Shown: positions 7,914 to 17,472, numbered from the stretch's first letter. The stretch is DNA of 51,396 nt from Bacteroidota bacterium (GCA_018698135.1 JABINZ010000054.1:1-51396); one strand, 5' to 3'. The notes: a model not told the origin generated them from the sequence alone. Translations and numbers: made by a program.

Positions 7914-8327
7914 TTGAAAAAATCATCAATAGCTACTAATTCTGAGAACCTTCTTTTGTATGGCATTGTCAGTTTTGAGAAGGATTATCGATTGGTGTAT
8001 TTTATTAACAAAATCGCTGGAATTGAGCTAACTAAAAGTAATGATCTGCTAAATTTTTCTTTTCAGCAGAGCATAATTGAGGTACCCTTTTATGAGTATA
8101 TTGATTTCGATTTTGAATATTTTCTCATTGCCAACAAACAAAATGGAGTGAATATACTTGACAAGCTTAAAAACATCAACTACTGGCTTGTTTTAAAGAA
8201 AAAGGCCTTCGAATTTGATTTAACTGAGTTTGAAAGAAAAATTAATTCATTAGCTGTTGTACTTGGATGTTTTCATATTTCTGACGAAAAAGAGAGAGAA
8301 AAATTGGCAAAACTACTTTTCTGCTGA
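7914..8327 (+). CDS. IPExxxVDY-like family protein
   Basis: Small protein of 137 aa starting at TTG (7914-7916); no ATG is available at the N-terminus. FEKDYRLVYFINKIAGIEL and the following FYEYIDFDFEYFLIANKQ match the general shape of the Bacteroidota IPExxxVDY family, whose role is unknown. The family's IPE...VDY stretch is degenerate here (LDKLKNINYWL). It is divergent from acpP with about 105 bases between them, and its end overlaps the opposing HsdR-N gene by 15 bases. Confidence 0.6.
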   Translation: MKKSSIATNSENLLLYGIVSFEKDYRLVYFINKIAGIELTKSNDLLNFSFQQSIIEVPFYEYIDFDFEYFLIANKQNGVNILDKLKNINYWLVLKKKAFEFDLTEFERKINSLAVVLGCFHISDEKEREKLAKLLFC

Positions 8328-8777
8328 TTTATTCATTTCTTGAAAATCAGGCAATTCTTGAAGGCTTAAATTCTTTACTCCTTCAGCATGTTTCCAATAA
8401 AAATGCTTCAAACCATTTGTTATTCCAATAAATGGGGCTCTTAATTTGACATTATAGGTGGCTACCTGAAATATGACTTGCTCATTCAATTCAATAGTAC
8501 TTGCTTTGCATTCAATTAACAGCAGAGCTTGCCCTTTTTGACCATAAACAACAATATCACTTCTTTTTGCTAAACGATTGTAATTCAATCCCCTTTCAAG
8601 ACTGATTAGTTTCTGTGGTACTGATTTTTCAGTGATCAAATAATTCACAAAATGTTGCCGAACCCATTCTTCAGGGGTAAGAAAAATATATTTCTTTCTA
8701 ACCAGATCGAAAATATATAGTTTTCCTTCTCTTTTTTGAATTAAATAATCATATTTGGGCAGAGTTAAATCAAGCAT
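8313..8777 (-). CDS. HsdR N-terminal-domain protein (putative PD-(D/E)xK nuclease fold)
   Basis: Protein of about 154 aa made of one domain related to the N-terminus of type I restriction subunit R. The segment LTPEEWVRQHFVNYLI, then RSDIVVYGQKGQALLLIECKA, gives the D...ExK pattern of a PD-(D/E)xK nuclease core. I prefer the ATG at 8775-8777 (MLDLTLPKY) because the family starts about there; an ATG at 8792 and a frame running to 8849, across the holA start, also exist. No helicase part and no HsdM/HsdS are nearby, so it is not a restriction system. It is common as a lone gene next to holA in Bacteroidota; function unknown. Confidence 0.7.
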   Translation of the reverse strand: MLDLTLPKYDYLIQKREGKLYIFDLVRKKYIFLTPEEWVRQHFVNYLITEKSVPQKLISLERGLNYNRLAKRSDIVVYGQKGQALLLIECKASTIELNEQVIFQVATYNVKLRAPFIGITNGLKHFYWKHAEGVKNLSLQELPDFQEMNKSAEK

Positions 8778-8822
8778 TAATCCTAACTTCATTGGCTTAA
8801 AAATGCCATTTATTTTGCAGTA

Positions 8823-9830
8823 ATGATAAAGAATTTTGAACAAATACAAAGAGATCTAGCGGCAAAACAGTATCATTCCGTTTATTTTCTTACCGGAGAG
8901 GAATCCTTTTTCACCGATACAATTAGCGACTATATTGCTGAAAATGTATTAGATGAGTCCGAAAAATCTTTCAATCTTTCTATTTTCTACGGAAAAGAAA
9001 GTAGTCCGGGAAATATCATTGAAAGTGCATTGCGTTTTCCAATGATGTCGGATTACAATGTAATTATTCTAAAGGAGGCTCAGGATTTCAAAAAATTTGA
9101 TGAGTTTACAAAATACTTCCAAAATCCGAACGATAAAAGCATAGTCGTTTTTTGCTGTAAAAGAATGAAGCTCGATAAGCGAACTGCAGTTTATAAAGCA
9201 CTTAAGGAAAGTAGTTCATGTTGCTTCATGGAAGCAAGCAGGGTATACGAAAACAAAATCGCCCCATGGATTGACAACTATTTGGCACCCAAAAAGCTTA
9301 AAATTACCAACAAAGCTTCTGCCTTACTGATCGAATATCTAGGTAGTGATCTAAGTAAAATTGCCAATGAACTGGAAAAACTTATTAAAATTAAAAATGA
9401 AACAGGAGTTATTGATTTAGACGACATTGAATATCATATCGGTATCAGTAAGGATTATAATATTTTTGAACTTCAGAATGCATTGGGAAGCAAGAATTCA
9501 AATAAAGTGGCAAAAATATGTCGCTATTATCAGGCTAATATTAAAAGCAATCCTATTTACATGACAACTGGTGCATTATTCAATTTCTTTAGCCGGAGTT
9601 TTGTATTGGAAAACAATGGAAAATCACAAAAAGAAACCGCCAATGAGTTGGGAATAAGTGATTGGCAAATGAAATCTTATTACCCTGTTTTGAAGAATTA
9701 TAAGGGTACAATTGGAAAAGTACTGGCAATTATTCAGGAATATGATTTGAAATCAAAAGGGATAAACGATCGTGGAACCGATCAGGGAGAACTCACAAAA
9801 GAAATGCTTTTTAAAATATTAATGGCCTAG
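8823..9830 (+). CDS. holA: DNA polymerase III subunit delta
   Basis: Clamp-loader subunit that opens the sliding clamp. It has 335 aa, the usual length. The N-terminal YFLTGEESFFTDTISDYI, then MMSDYNVIILKEAQDFKKF and the C-terminal helical collar region (IKSNPIYMTTGALFNFFSR onward) follow the delta family. As usual for delta, no complete Walker A motif is present. ung follows after 3 bases on the same strand, so the two are probably cotranscribed. Confidence 0.93.
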   Translation: MIKNFEQIQRDLAAKQYHSVYFLTGEESFFTDTISDYIAENVLDESEKSFNLSIFYGKESSPGNIIESALRFPMMSDYNVIILKEAQDFKKFDEFTKYFQNPNDKSIVVFCCKRMKLDKRTAVYKALKESSSCCFMEASRVYENKIAPWIDNYLAPKKLKITNKASALLIEYLGSDLSKIANELEKLIKIKNETGVIDLDDIEYHIGISKDYNIFELQNALGSKNSNKVAKICRYYQANIKSNPIYMTTGALFNFFSRSFVLENNGKSQKETANELGISDWQMKSYYPVLKNYKGTIGKVLAIIQEYDLKSKGINDRGTDQGELTKEMLFKILMA

Positions 9831-9833
9831 CTA

Positions 9834-10544
9834 ATGTCTGATCTATTCTCATACAACAATCAAAAAAACTTCAAACTTGTTTTGGATCCGGAATGGTATA
9901 ACTTGTTAAGGTATGAGATTGAATCTGAATATTTTAATCAAATTCTTGATTTCCTAATTGAGGAGGAAGAATCAGGAAGAACAGTCTATCCACCTTCTGC
10001 TGAAATTTTCAATGCATTGAATTTAACGCCACTCAAAAAAATAAAAGTTGTCATTATAGGACAGGATCCTTATCATGGAGCAGGCCAAGCTCATGGTTTG
10101 TGTTTTTCAGTTAAAAAAGGAATTCCGGCACCACCTAGCTTGGTCAACATTTTTAAGGAAATAAAAAGTAATACAGGCTTGAATATTCCACCGCATGGAG
10201 ATTTATCGAATTGGGCAAACCAAGGTATTCTACTTTTGAATTCCATACTAACGGTTAGGGCAAGTCAGGCAGCTTCACATCAAAAAATAGGTTGGCAATT
10301 ATTTACAGATTCAATTATTAAAACTATTTCAGCTAAACTGGAAGGTGTTGTTTTTTTACTGTGGGGAAAATTTGCTGAAGGAAAATCCGAAATTATCGAT
10401 TCCAGCAAGCATTATATTTTAAAAGCAGCACACCCATCCCCTTTTTCTGCCCACAATGGATTTTTTGGATGTAAACATTTTGCAAAATCAAATGAGATTT
10501 TAAAAAGTATTGGTCGAGAACCAGTTGACTGGCGGCTAGGCTAA
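9834..10544 (+). CDS. ung: Uracil-DNA glycosylase
   Basis: Removes uracil from DNA to start base-excision repair. The family 1 motif GQDPYHG is at residues 76-82 with the water-activating Asp78, and HPSPFSAHNGFFG near the C-terminus is the DNA-intercalation loop (most family members have HPSPLSA, so Leu to Phe here). Length 236 aa is normal. It starts 3 bases after the holA stop. The stop is 2 bases from the end of the opposing S8 peptidase gene. Confidence 0.97.
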   Translation: MSDLFSYNNQKNFKLVLDPEWYNLLRYEIESEYFNQILDFLIEEEESGRTVYPPSAEIFNALNLTPLKKIKVVIIGQDPYHGAGQAHGLCFSVKKGIPAPPSLVNIFKEIKSNTGLNIPPHGDLSNWANQGILLLNSILTVRASQAASHQKIGWQLFTDSIIKTISAKLEGVVFLLWGKFAEGKSEIIDSSKHYILKAAHPSPFSAHNGFFGCKHFAKSNEILKSIGREPVDWRLG

Positions 10545-10546
10545 AA

Positions 10547-12208
10547 TCACATTCTGACAATTTTTTTCTGAAGGATTTCATCACCATTTGCCACGGAAAG
10601 CACATACAGACCAGGAAGCATTTTTTGGCTTAAATGAATGTAAAACTTCTCCAGACTTTGCGCTTGAACCATTAGATTTTCTTGATAATAATTTTGGCCT
10701 GTCACACTATTAATGCTAATCACCAGCTCATTTGCTTCTTTAGAATATAAACTCAAAACAAGTCCGTTTTGAAACGGATTGGGATAAAGTTCCAGCAATT
10801 CGATAGAAGCCGACAATTCATCCTCAGTCATTTTCAAATAGGTAAATGCAAGATCAAAATCCGGGATTCCATAACCATAATAAACATCAGGCTTGGGATA
10901 AAGATGAGCACTTTTTTCGATAGCCCTTATTATTTCCATATTGGTTTTGTCAGGAAAAGCTTGAACCAAACAAGCTACCATACCTGCAATAATCGGTGAT
11001 GACAAGGAAGTTCCATTAATCAAACCAACTATTCCATCTTTATTTGTTGCAACAACTGCATTCATCCCTTGTGCTACAACGTTGGGTTTTACATCTCCAT
11101 CGGAAGAAGGTCCTATAGAACTGAATGGAGCATATTGCCCAGTTTCATCTACAGCTCCTATCGTTAGTATACTGTCGGCATCACCAGGGGCAGTTATATG
11201 CAACCAGGGATCATTGCCTTCATTTCCAGCACTATTGACAACTATTAATCCTTTACTGGCAGCAACATCAGCTCCTATGCTTACTCGAATCGTATTGCCA
11301 TCATAATCGGCATAGCTGTGATTCATATTGGAATCATTAAAAACGGAATAACCCAAGGATGAGTTAATCACATCAGCACCCGCACTGTCGGCAAATTCAG
11401 CAGCAGCAATCCAGGCATCCTCTTCAATAATATATTCACTATCTGCATTTTCAGACCTTAATAAAATAAAGCTGGCTTCGGGAGCAGTACCGATTAACTT
11501 TCCCCAAATCTTGCCGGCTATGGTTGACAATACATACATTCCATGAGAGTGGTGAGAAAAAACCTGATCATCGCCATCAACAAAATCATGTGTTGCTAGA
11601 ATTCGGTTATTTGCAAATAGATAACTAAATGCATCCAAAGAATCAATTCGATTAAAACCTGCATCAATAATTGCGATGACAACTCCATCTCCATTATATC
11701 CTTTTTCATGCAATAAATGACCATTCAGCATTTTTATTTGATTATAGGATTGCCCATAAACCGGATCAGTTTCCCATGCATTCAATGCAGAAGTTGAAAT
11801 TGTTGATTCCAGATTAACATCCAGTGAACGATATATTCTTTCAGTTTTTTTAACAAAAGGAAACTTGAGAATGGTTTTAATAACTAATTCCGTATCGACA
11901 CTTACCGTAGCTGTATTTAGCCATTTTGATGTAAAATGAACTATAGCTCCTGCTGATTTTAAACTATCCAAGTAGCTTGGATTTACTGGAATATCCTGTT
12001 CATTTATGTCAATTTGCATCCGAATTCTTCTATTCAATGCTCTTTGCGAAAGATAATCCAAGGGCTCGGCCAAACTGTATGGGGAATTATTTTTATCAGT
12101 AAACTTAATCAGAAATGTTTTGTGTGAATTAATTTGCCCACTGACTATGTATGGGGAAATGCTATTGAAAATAACAATAACAAAAAAAGCAAGTACAAAT
12201 CTTTGCAT
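10547..12208 (-). CDS. Subtilisin-like (S8) serine peptidase with T9SS sorting domain
   Basis: Secreted protease of 553 aa. The signal peptide is about residues 1-24 (ending IVSGQ). A propeptide-like region runs to about 165. The S8 triad is visible: Asp182 in AIIDAGF, His222 in HHSHGM and Ser401 in GTSLSSP, with Asn329 in the NSAGNEG oxyanion loop. The final ~80 residues (LYPNPFQNG onward) are a T9SS type A domain. It follows the DUF4412-like gene by 6 bases and shares its promoter. Targets are unknown; a role in external protein degradation is likely. Confidence 0.93.
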   Translation of the reverse strand: MQRFVLAFFVIVIFNSISPYIVSGQINSHKTFLIKFTDKNNSPYSLAEPLDYLSQRALNRRIRMQIDINEQDIPVNPSYLDSLKSAGAIVHFTSKWLNTATVSVDTELVIKTILKFPFVKKTERIYRSLDVNLESTISTSALNAWETDPVYGQSYNQIKMLNGHLLHEKGYNGDGVVIAIIDAGFNRIDSLDAFSYLFANNRILATHDFVDGDDQVFSHHSHGMYVLSTIAGKIWGKLIGTAPEASFILLRSENADSEYIIEEDAWIAAAEFADSAGADVINSSLGYSVFNDSNMNHSYADYDGNTIRVSIGADVAASKGLIVVNSAGNEGNDPWLHITAPGDADSILTIGAVDETGQYAPFSSIGPSSDGDVKPNVVAQGMNAVVATNKDGIVGLINGTSLSSPIIAGMVACLVQAFPDKTNMEIIRAIEKSAHLYPKPDVYYGYGIPDFDLAFTYLKMTEDELSASIELLELYPNPFQNGLVLSLYSKEANELVISINSVTGQNYYQENLMVQAQSLEKFYIHLSQKMLPGLYVLSVANGDEILQKKIVRM

Positions 12209-12214
12209 ATATTT

Positions 12215-12901
12215 TTATTTGGGGAAATTGAGCATATCGTTTAGAGCTTTAACATCATAATCATCAGGAATAACAAAATCTTTTGCATCAAGTTTTGCTT
12301 TTTCAATTTTAACAGCAGTTAAAAGCAAGCTGAATGAAATACCACCTTCACTTATTTTACTTTGAATTTTTAGAGGAAAAGCATCCAAACCCATGAAATT
12401 GAATTTACCTGGAACACCCGATTCGTTTAGGCCATTTAGTCGATTGCTTATTTCTTTTGTTGCCCACACATATTGAATATACTCATTACCGCCCTTGTTA
12501 AAAAGCATTTCATATTTTTTACATTCAAAGCCAAGAATGGTCTCTGTTTCATTAAGTTCCGTAATTATTGCTCCTTGCTGATCTGCATCAATTTCCTCAG
12601 GATTATCTGTTCCTGATAATTCGTAAACTGATTTTTCAGCATCATTTATTATATAGGATTTCTCACTTTCAATTAATATTTTTCCCATGATTGATTCCAA
12701 TAACCCACCATTTATCCGCAGAAGTGTTTTGCCTTCTTTAAAACTAAACACATACGAATCAGGCATATAAGCTTCCATTAAACCCATAAAATCACCTTCT
12801 AAATCTAGCTCATATGTAAGGCTTCCTTCAAAATCCTTTTGAGAACAAGTTTGTCCCATCGCAAGAAAAGCAAGCATGATTAAAACAAATACGTTTTTCA
12901 T
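12215..12901 (-). CDS. DUF4412-like exported protein
   Basis: Protein of 228 aa with a signal peptide (MKNVFVLIMLAFLAMGQTCSQ). There is a Cys near the cleavage point, but GQTC is a poor lipobox, so I read it as a soluble periplasmic protein. The body is beta-rich: FEGSLTYELDLEGDF, then TETILGFECKKYEMLF and KFNFMGLDAFPLKI. This resembles the LolA/LolB-like DUF4412 group. Function is unknown. First gene of a two-gene unit with the S8 peptidase. Confidence 0.65.
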   Translation of the reverse strand: MKNVFVLIMLAFLAMGQTCSQKDFEGSLTYELDLEGDFMGLMEAYMPDSYVFSFKEGKTLLRINGGLLESIMGKILIESEKSYIINDAEKSVYELSGTDNPEEIDADQQGAIITELNETETILGFECKKYEMLFNKGGNEYIQYVWATKEISNRLNGLNESGVPGKFNFMGLDAFPLKIQSKISEGGISFSLLLTAVKIEKAKLDAKDFVIPDDYDVKALNDMLNFPK

Positions 12902-12923
12902 ATTATTATGATTAATTCATTTA

Positions 12924-12931
12924 CAAAAGTA
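12924..12931 (-). promoter_or_regulatory. -7 element (TACTTTTG), DUF4412-like/S8 peptidase operon
   Basis: TACTTTTG on the minus strand, 23-30 bases before the ATG at 12901; fits TAnnTTTG. Confidence 0.45.
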
Positions 12932-13035
12932 AGTATTTAGGTCTGTGATTATCTGCTATTTGGTCAATAAATATGCCATTCAAAGCAATTATTTGGATAT
13001 AATAATTTACGTAAGAAATTTTAGCATGCAATTTG

Positions 13036-13043
13036 TATATTTG
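13036..13043 (+). promoter_or_regulatory. -7 element (TATATTTG), FISUMP gene
   Basis: TATATTTG fits TAnnTTTG and lies 24-31 bases before the ATG at 13067. The 12-base string TATATTTGAGGA is identical to that before the HU gene at 19849. Confidence 0.45.
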
Positions 13044-13066
13044 AGGACTAACTAAATCAAAAAATC

Positions 13067-13612
13067 ATGAGAAATTTTTTAGTGTTAAGCTCTCTCATTC
13101 TTTTCACTTTTTCCATTCAGGCACAAAGTATTAAAGATAAGCGTGATGGGAAAATATATGCTACAGTTAAAATTGGAAGTCAAGTATGGATGGCTGAAAA
13201 TCTTAATTATAAAACAAGTGGCAGTTATTGTTTTGATGATGAAGCTATTAATTGTGATTCTTTTGGACGTTTGTATACCTGGAAAACAGCTTTAAATGCA
13301 TGTCCTGCTGGTTGGAAAATTCCTTCAAAAGATGATTTTCTAGAACTCCTAAGCCACAATGGAGGCAAGGATGTAGCTGGTGCTAAATTAGTTGAAGGTG
13401 GAAAAAGTGGTTTCAACGCTAAATTCGCAGGCGATTATACGGGTGACGATGAGTTTTATTTCGGACAAGGAGAAAACACCAGTTTTTGGAGTACTACTCA
13501 AGCCAATGTTGAAGATGCATTTACAATGGCCATTCATAAAAATGGATACAATATAGCTGTATATGGAAACTTATTCCAAAATGGGTATAGTGTCAGATGT
13601 ATTCAGAAATAG
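13067..13612 (+). CDS. FISUMP-domain exported protein
   Basis: Protein of 181 aa with a signal peptide (MRNFLVLSSLILFTFSIQAQ). The mature part is one FISUMP domain (Fibrobacter succinogenes major paralogous domain, TIGR02145): DGKIYATVKIGSQVWMAENL, then GRLYTWKTALNACPAGWKIP, SFWSTTQ and YSVRCIQ at the end. Such domains resemble C-type-lectin/formylglycine-fold surface proteins, but no activity is established. It lacks a T9SS tail or a lipobox. It stands alone and ends 3 bases before the opposing DUF2061 gene. Confidence 0.85.
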   Translation: MRNFLVLSSLILFTFSIQAQSIKDKRDGKIYATVKIGSQVWMAENLNYKTSGSYCFDDEAINCDSFGRLYTWKTALNACPAGWKIPSKDDFLELLSHNGGKDVAGAKLVEGGKSGFNAKFAGDYTGDDEFYFGQGENTSFWSTTQANVEDAFTMAIHKNGYNIAVYGNLFQNGYSVRCIQK

Positions 13613-13615
13613 AAA

Positions 13616-14005
13616 CTAATTTCTTGTAATAAGATTACGAATTCTGTCTCGTCTTATTTTATTAATTTTCCTTCTTCGGTTGTGTTTACGAATCCAACCT
13701 ACATTAACTGATTGCCAGATTCTTTCATGGAAATAGTAGAGCACAAGTTTTATGACCAATTCAAAAACCGCAACTATTCCGGCAAAAGACACAGCATCTT
13801 CAAATGCATTTTGGCGTGCTTGTTTTCTAGCCAATTCCAAAAGATCATGTTCTATCCCTTCGAGTAGATCTGCTTTTGTTCTTGCCATGAAAACATAATA
13901 GGTTATAAAGAAAGTAGTTAGCGTAGCAACAACACGCCAGGTTACTGCTTTTACAATACTTCTCCAGTGAGATTCCTGATATGTTCGGATTTTATTATTG
14001 CTCAT
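13616..14005 (-). CDS. DUF2061 family membrane protein
   Basis: Small membrane protein of 129 aa. ESHWRSIVKAVTWRVVATLTTF at the N-terminus and AVFELVIKLVLYYFHERIWQ at the centre are the hallmark segments of DUF2061, each a transmembrane helix with flanking charges. The C-terminus is strongly basic (KHNRRRKINKIRRDRIRN). In some bacteria this domain is found near sulfate-assimilation genes, but no such gene is adjacent here. It may share the region with aroC downstream (31 bases between). Confidence 0.85.
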   Translation of the reverse strand: MSNNKIRTYQESHWRSIVKAVTWRVVATLTTFFITYYVFMARTKADLLEGIEHDLLELARKQARQNAFEDAVSFAGIVAVFELVIKLVLYYFHERIWQSVNVGWIRKHNRRRKINKIRRDRIRNLITRN

Positions 14006-14015
14006 AAATAGCCTA

Positions 14016-14023
14016 CAAAAGTA
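14016..14023 (-). promoter_or_regulatory. -7 element (TACTTTTG), DUF2061 gene
   Basis: TACTTTTG on the minus strand, 11-18 bases before the ATG at 14005. It sits between the aroC stop and this gene. Confidence 0.4.
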
Positions 14024-14036
14024 CTCAAATTAATAG

Positions 14037-15125
14037 TTATGAAAGCTTAGTTATTTTACTCCTAAACAAATGATCAACCAGAACAAGGGAGGTCATTGCT
14101 TCGACTACAGCCACAGCTCTGGGAACAATACAGGGATCATGTCTTCCTGTTAGATTTTCCAAAATAACTTCTTCATTGTTTTTACTAATGAATGAACTAT
14201 TTGATTTAATTGTAGAGGTTGGCTTAAAGGCTACATTAAAATAGATTTCTGCACCGCTACTAATTCCTCCAAGTATACCGCCTGCATGATTGTCTGCTAT
14301 TTCAATTTCTTTATTTTTGTTCAATCGAAAGTTATCATTATGATCAGAACCTCTCATAGCAGCAGCTTGGAAGCCTGAACCAATTTCAAATCCTTTACTA
14401 GCATTAATGCTAAGCATAGCTTTTGCGAGATCAGCTTCTAATCTATCAAATACAGGCTCACCCAATCCAACAGGACATTTTTTCACAACACAGGAAACAA
14501 CCCCACCAATACTATCACCTTCAGACTTACATTTCTTAATCAATGAGCTCATTTGCTCTGCAATCTCTAAATCAGGGCACTTTACTTCATTCCTATTTCT
14601 GATTGAAAAGTCAAGTTTTTCAATATTCTCTTGCAAAGAAATATGGCCAATCTGTTTAGTGAATGCAATTACTTCAATTCCTTCTTTTTCAAGAATTTGT
14701 TTTGCTACTGCTCCAGCAGCAACTCTAGCTGCAGTTTCTCTAGCCGAAGATCGTCCTCCTCCTCTGTGATCCCTCCATCCATACTTTAGCTCATAGGTGT
14801 AATCTGCATGAGAAGGCCTGTAAACATCCTTTAGCATATTATAATCTTCGGATCTCGAATCTTGGTTTTTAATAAAAATAGTTAAGGGAGCTCCTGTAGT
14901 TTTCCCTTCAAATAGACCTGATAATATGTCAAATGTATCCTGCTCCTTTCGGGCAGTGGTAATGGCAGATTGTCCGGGTTTTCTTTTATTAAGCTCCTCT
15001 TGTATTTGATCCAGATTTAAATTCATATTTGCAGGACAACCATCAATAACAACGCCTATGCCTTTGCCATGTGATTCACCAAATGTGGTGATTTTGAATA
15101 GTGTCCCAAATGAATTTCCGCCCAT
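14037..15125 (-). CDS. aroC: Chorismate synthase
   Basis: Last step of the shikimate pathway: EPSP to chorismate with reduced FMN. 362 aa, normal length. GESHGKGIGVVIDG at the N-terminus, RPSHADYTYELKYG, GGGRSSARETAARVAAGAVA and the C-terminal RHDPCIVPRAVAVVEAM are family signatures. The start codon overlaps the aroA stop by one base (TAATG), so translation is coupled. No flavin reductase domain is fused, so it relies on free reduced FMN. Confidence 0.97.
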   Translation of the reverse strand: MGGNSFGTLFKITTFGESHGKGIGVVIDGCPANMNLNLDQIQEELNKRKPGQSAITTARKEQDTFDILSGLFEGKTTGAPLTIFIKNQDSRSEDYNMLKDVYRPSHADYTYELKYGWRDHRGGGRSSARETAARVAAGAVAKQILEKEGIEVIAFTKQIGHISLQENIEKLDFSIRNRNEVKCPDLEIAEQMSSLIKKCKSEGDSIGGVVSCVVKKCPVGLGEPVFDRLEADLAKAMLSINASKGFEIGSGFQAAAMRGSDHNDNFRLNKNKEIEIADNHAGGILGGISSGAEIYFNVAFKPTSTIKSNSSFISKNNEEVILENLTGRHDPCIVPRAVAVVEAMTSLVLVDHLFRSKITKLS

Positions 15126-16360
15126 TATTGCTCAGCTAAGTATCCAAATTTTAATCCAATGCTTTCTAAATCACTCCAAAATCCGGGGTAAGATTTTTCT
15201 ACTACATCAGGATCTTCAATTACAAGATTTGAGTTTGTAGAAGCAGCAATGGCAAAACTCATGGCAATCCGATGATCTCCATAGGTATTGAATGTTTTAT
15301 AATCATATTCTGCTTCAAAGAAATCAGTACCAATCATTTCATTTTCAGTAGTCTTAAGCTTCAAACCCAATTTTTCTAATTCAACAGATAATGCTTCTAC
15401 CCGATCACTCTCCTTCAGTCGCAAAGCATTAATGCCTCTAAAATGAAATGGAATTTTATGGATAGTACACAGCACAGCAAAGGTTGGAATCAAATCAGGA
15501 TTTTGAACAAAATTATACTCAAAATTCTTCAGTTTAAATGGTTTCTTTGTTAGCAGTATCCTATCTTTTTTAAACCTTGTTTTTACACCAAATTTCTGCA
15601 TTAGGGTACTCACCACACTATCTCCCTGAAGACTTTTTTTCTCCAAACCCATGATTTCAACCTTTGACGTTTTTGATAAACTTACCATGGCAAAAATATA
15701 GGATGCAGCAGACCAATCTGTTTCGACATGAAATCGCTTGGATTTATATTTTTGATGATCAACCGTAATCATATTTCTCTTTACATTGGCTTTCACACCA
15801 AAATATTTCATGATACGCAGTGTCATCGATACATATGGAAAAGAAACTGCCGAACCCTGTAAGCTTATTTCAAGCCCATTTTTTAGCATTGGAGCAATCA
15901 GTAGCAAAGCCGAAATAAATTGGCTACTGACCTCTGCATTGATAACACACTCTCCACCTTGAATGTCTTGCCCAACAATTTTCAGCGGTGGATAACCTTC
16001 ATTACCCATATAGGTGATATCAGCACCTAAGCTTAGCAACACATCTACCAGATTCCTAATGGGTCTACTTTTCATTCGCTCACTACCTATCAATTCCCAT
16101 TCTCCTTCTTTGATAGCAAAATAAGCAGTTAAAAACCGCATGACCGTACCGGTATTACCTGTATTTAAAATTTTTTCCGGAAATTCCAGCAATTGTTGCA
16201 TAAGCAAGGTATCGCCAGCTTCTGATAAATTATCAATATGAATGTAGCGTCCGCTCAATTCCCTGATAAGCAATACCCGATTACTAACACTCTTTGAGCT
16301 TGGCAAGGACAAAACTCCTTCCAGATGCCCCGTATTACTTTGTAAACAAATTTTTCTCAT
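15125..16360 (-). CDS. aroA: 3-phosphoshikimate 1-carboxyvinyltransferase (EPSP synthase)
   Basis: Joins phosphoenolpyruvate to shikimate-3-phosphate. 411 aa. Visible motifs: LPSSKSVSNRVLLIREL, GNTGTVMRFLTAYFA, LKESDRVEALSVELEKLG and YGDHRIAMSFAIAAS. The residues around GNTGTVMRF differ from the NAGTAMRPL of the classical glyphosate-sensitive enzymes, as is common in Bacteroidota. Its ATG overlaps the aroB stop as ATGA. Middle gene of aroB-aroA-aroC. Confidence 0.96.
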   Translation of the reverse strand: MRKICLQSNTGHLEGVLSLPSSKSVSNRVLLIRELSGRYIHIDNLSEAGDTLLMQQLLEFPEKILNTGNTGTVMRFLTAYFAIKEGEWELIGSERMKSRPIRNLVDVLLSLGADITYMGNEGYPPLKIVGQDIQGGECVINAEVSSQFISALLLIAPMLKNGLEISLQGSAVSFPYVSMTLRIMKYFGVKANVKRNMITVDHQKYKSKRFHVETDWSAASYIFAMVSLSKTSKVEIMGLEKKSLQGDSVVSTLMQKFGVKTRFKKDRILLTKKPFKLKNFEYNFVQNPDLIPTFAVLCTIHKIPFHFRGINALRLKESDRVEALSVELEKLGLKLKTTENEMIGTDFFEAEYDYKTFNTYGDHRIAMSFAIAASTNSNLVIEDPDVVEKSYPGFWSDLESIGLKFGYLAEQ

Positions 16361-17409
16361 AATTTCATGTATTCCTCTAAGGCTTTAATAATCCCTTTCT
16401 TTGATACAATATTATCTATTTGAGCCTCTCCTATCGATTTCAAAAGTGTGAAATTTACAACTGCATTTTGATTTTTCTTATCAAATGACATAATCTCGTA
16501 AAGTTTGTCAAAATACTCAGGTAATAAACTAAGCTTCTGAAAATGCCTAAAAACAACTATTTCAATCTCTTGCGTATCTGAATCTGATAATAAACCACAC
16601 TGATTTGCAATAATACTTTCTATAACTAATCCATGTGCCACTGCTTGGCCATGAGACAACTCACTTTCTGATTTGCCTATAAAAAAGCTTTCTAAAGCAT
16701 GACCAACTGTGTGACCAAAATTCAATACTTTGCGGTAATTTTTTTCATAATAATCAAGCTCAACAACAGATTGCTTAATTTCCAGGCATCGATTTATTAA
16801 TTCAGTTTGAGTAAACAAATCCGATTGGATATCAATAGTTTTCAACTCATTCCATAATTTCCTATCCAGTATCAAACCATATTTCAACATTTCTCCAAAA
16901 CCTGAAAGCAAATGGTTTTGTGCTAAGCTTGCTAAAAATCGATGACAAATTACGACCAAATCAGGATCCGAAAATAATCCTATTTGGTTTTTCAGCGATT
17001 TAAAATTAATACCCGTTTTGCCACCAACCGAAGCATCAATCATTCCTATTAAGCTAGTCGGAATATTAACAAATGGAATCCCTCTTTTATAAACTGAAGC
17101 AGCAAAACCGCCAATATCAGTAAGCAATCCTCCTCCTAAATTAATGATTAGTGCATCTCTATTTGCATTATTGTGCAATAATTCAGACCAGATGTGCTCA
17201 CAATTTACCAGATTTTTAGACTCTTCGCCTGTTGGGATTTCAATTATTTGAGCATCGCTTAATATTTTGACATCTGATACTAATACAGGCAAACAATGTT
17301 TTCTTGTATTTTCATCAATTAACAGAAATATATGCTTGTACTCATTTTGGATTAACCATTTTGAGAAAAATTGCAGGGATGTGTCAAAAATGATGTTTCC
17401 TTTATTCAA
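16357..17409 (-). CDS. aroB: 3-dehydroquinate synthase
   Basis: Second step of the shikimate pathway: NAD- and metal-dependent cyclisation of DAHP. 350 aa. GGGLLTDIGGFAASVYKRG, IPTSLIGMIDASVGGKTG, GEMLKYGLI and LNFGHTVGHALE (metal-binding His) are clear. It must start at TTG 17407-17409: the next upstream in-frame codons run into a TAA at 17419 and no ATG occurs before the cofactor-binding region. First gene of the aro operon, with a TACCTTTG -7 element 64 bases upstream. Confidence 0.95.
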   Translation of the reverse strand: MNKGNIIFDTSLQFFSKWLIQNEYKHIFLLIDENTRKHCLPVLVSDVKILSDAQIIEIPTGEESKNLVNCEHIWSELLHNNANRDALIINLGGGLLTDIGGFAASVYKRGIPFVNIPTSLIGMIDASVGGKTGINFKSLKNQIGLFSDPDLVVICHRFLASLAQNHLLSGFGEMLKYGLILDRKLWNELKTIDIQSDLFTQTELINRCLEIKQSVVELDYYEKNYRKVLNFGHTVGHALESFFIGKSESELSHGQAVAHGLVIESIIANQCGLLSDSDTQEIEIVVFRHFQKLSLLPEYFDKLYEIMSFDKKNQNAVVNFTLLKSIGEAQIDNIVSKKGIIKALEEYMKL

Positions 17410-17472
17410 AATTAAGTTTTAGCATGAACGATGCACTACAAGTTGCTTTTTCTCTTTGGAGACAGATTAAAA

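Noticed and set aside
8313-8777. Remnant of a type I restriction system
   Set aside because: Only the nuclease-like N-domain is present, with an intact frame and no hsdM, hsdS or helicase region; the gene sits among housekeeping genes.
14407-14769. Plus-strand open frame of 120 codons
   Set aside because: Antisense shadow of aroC, which has all family signatures.
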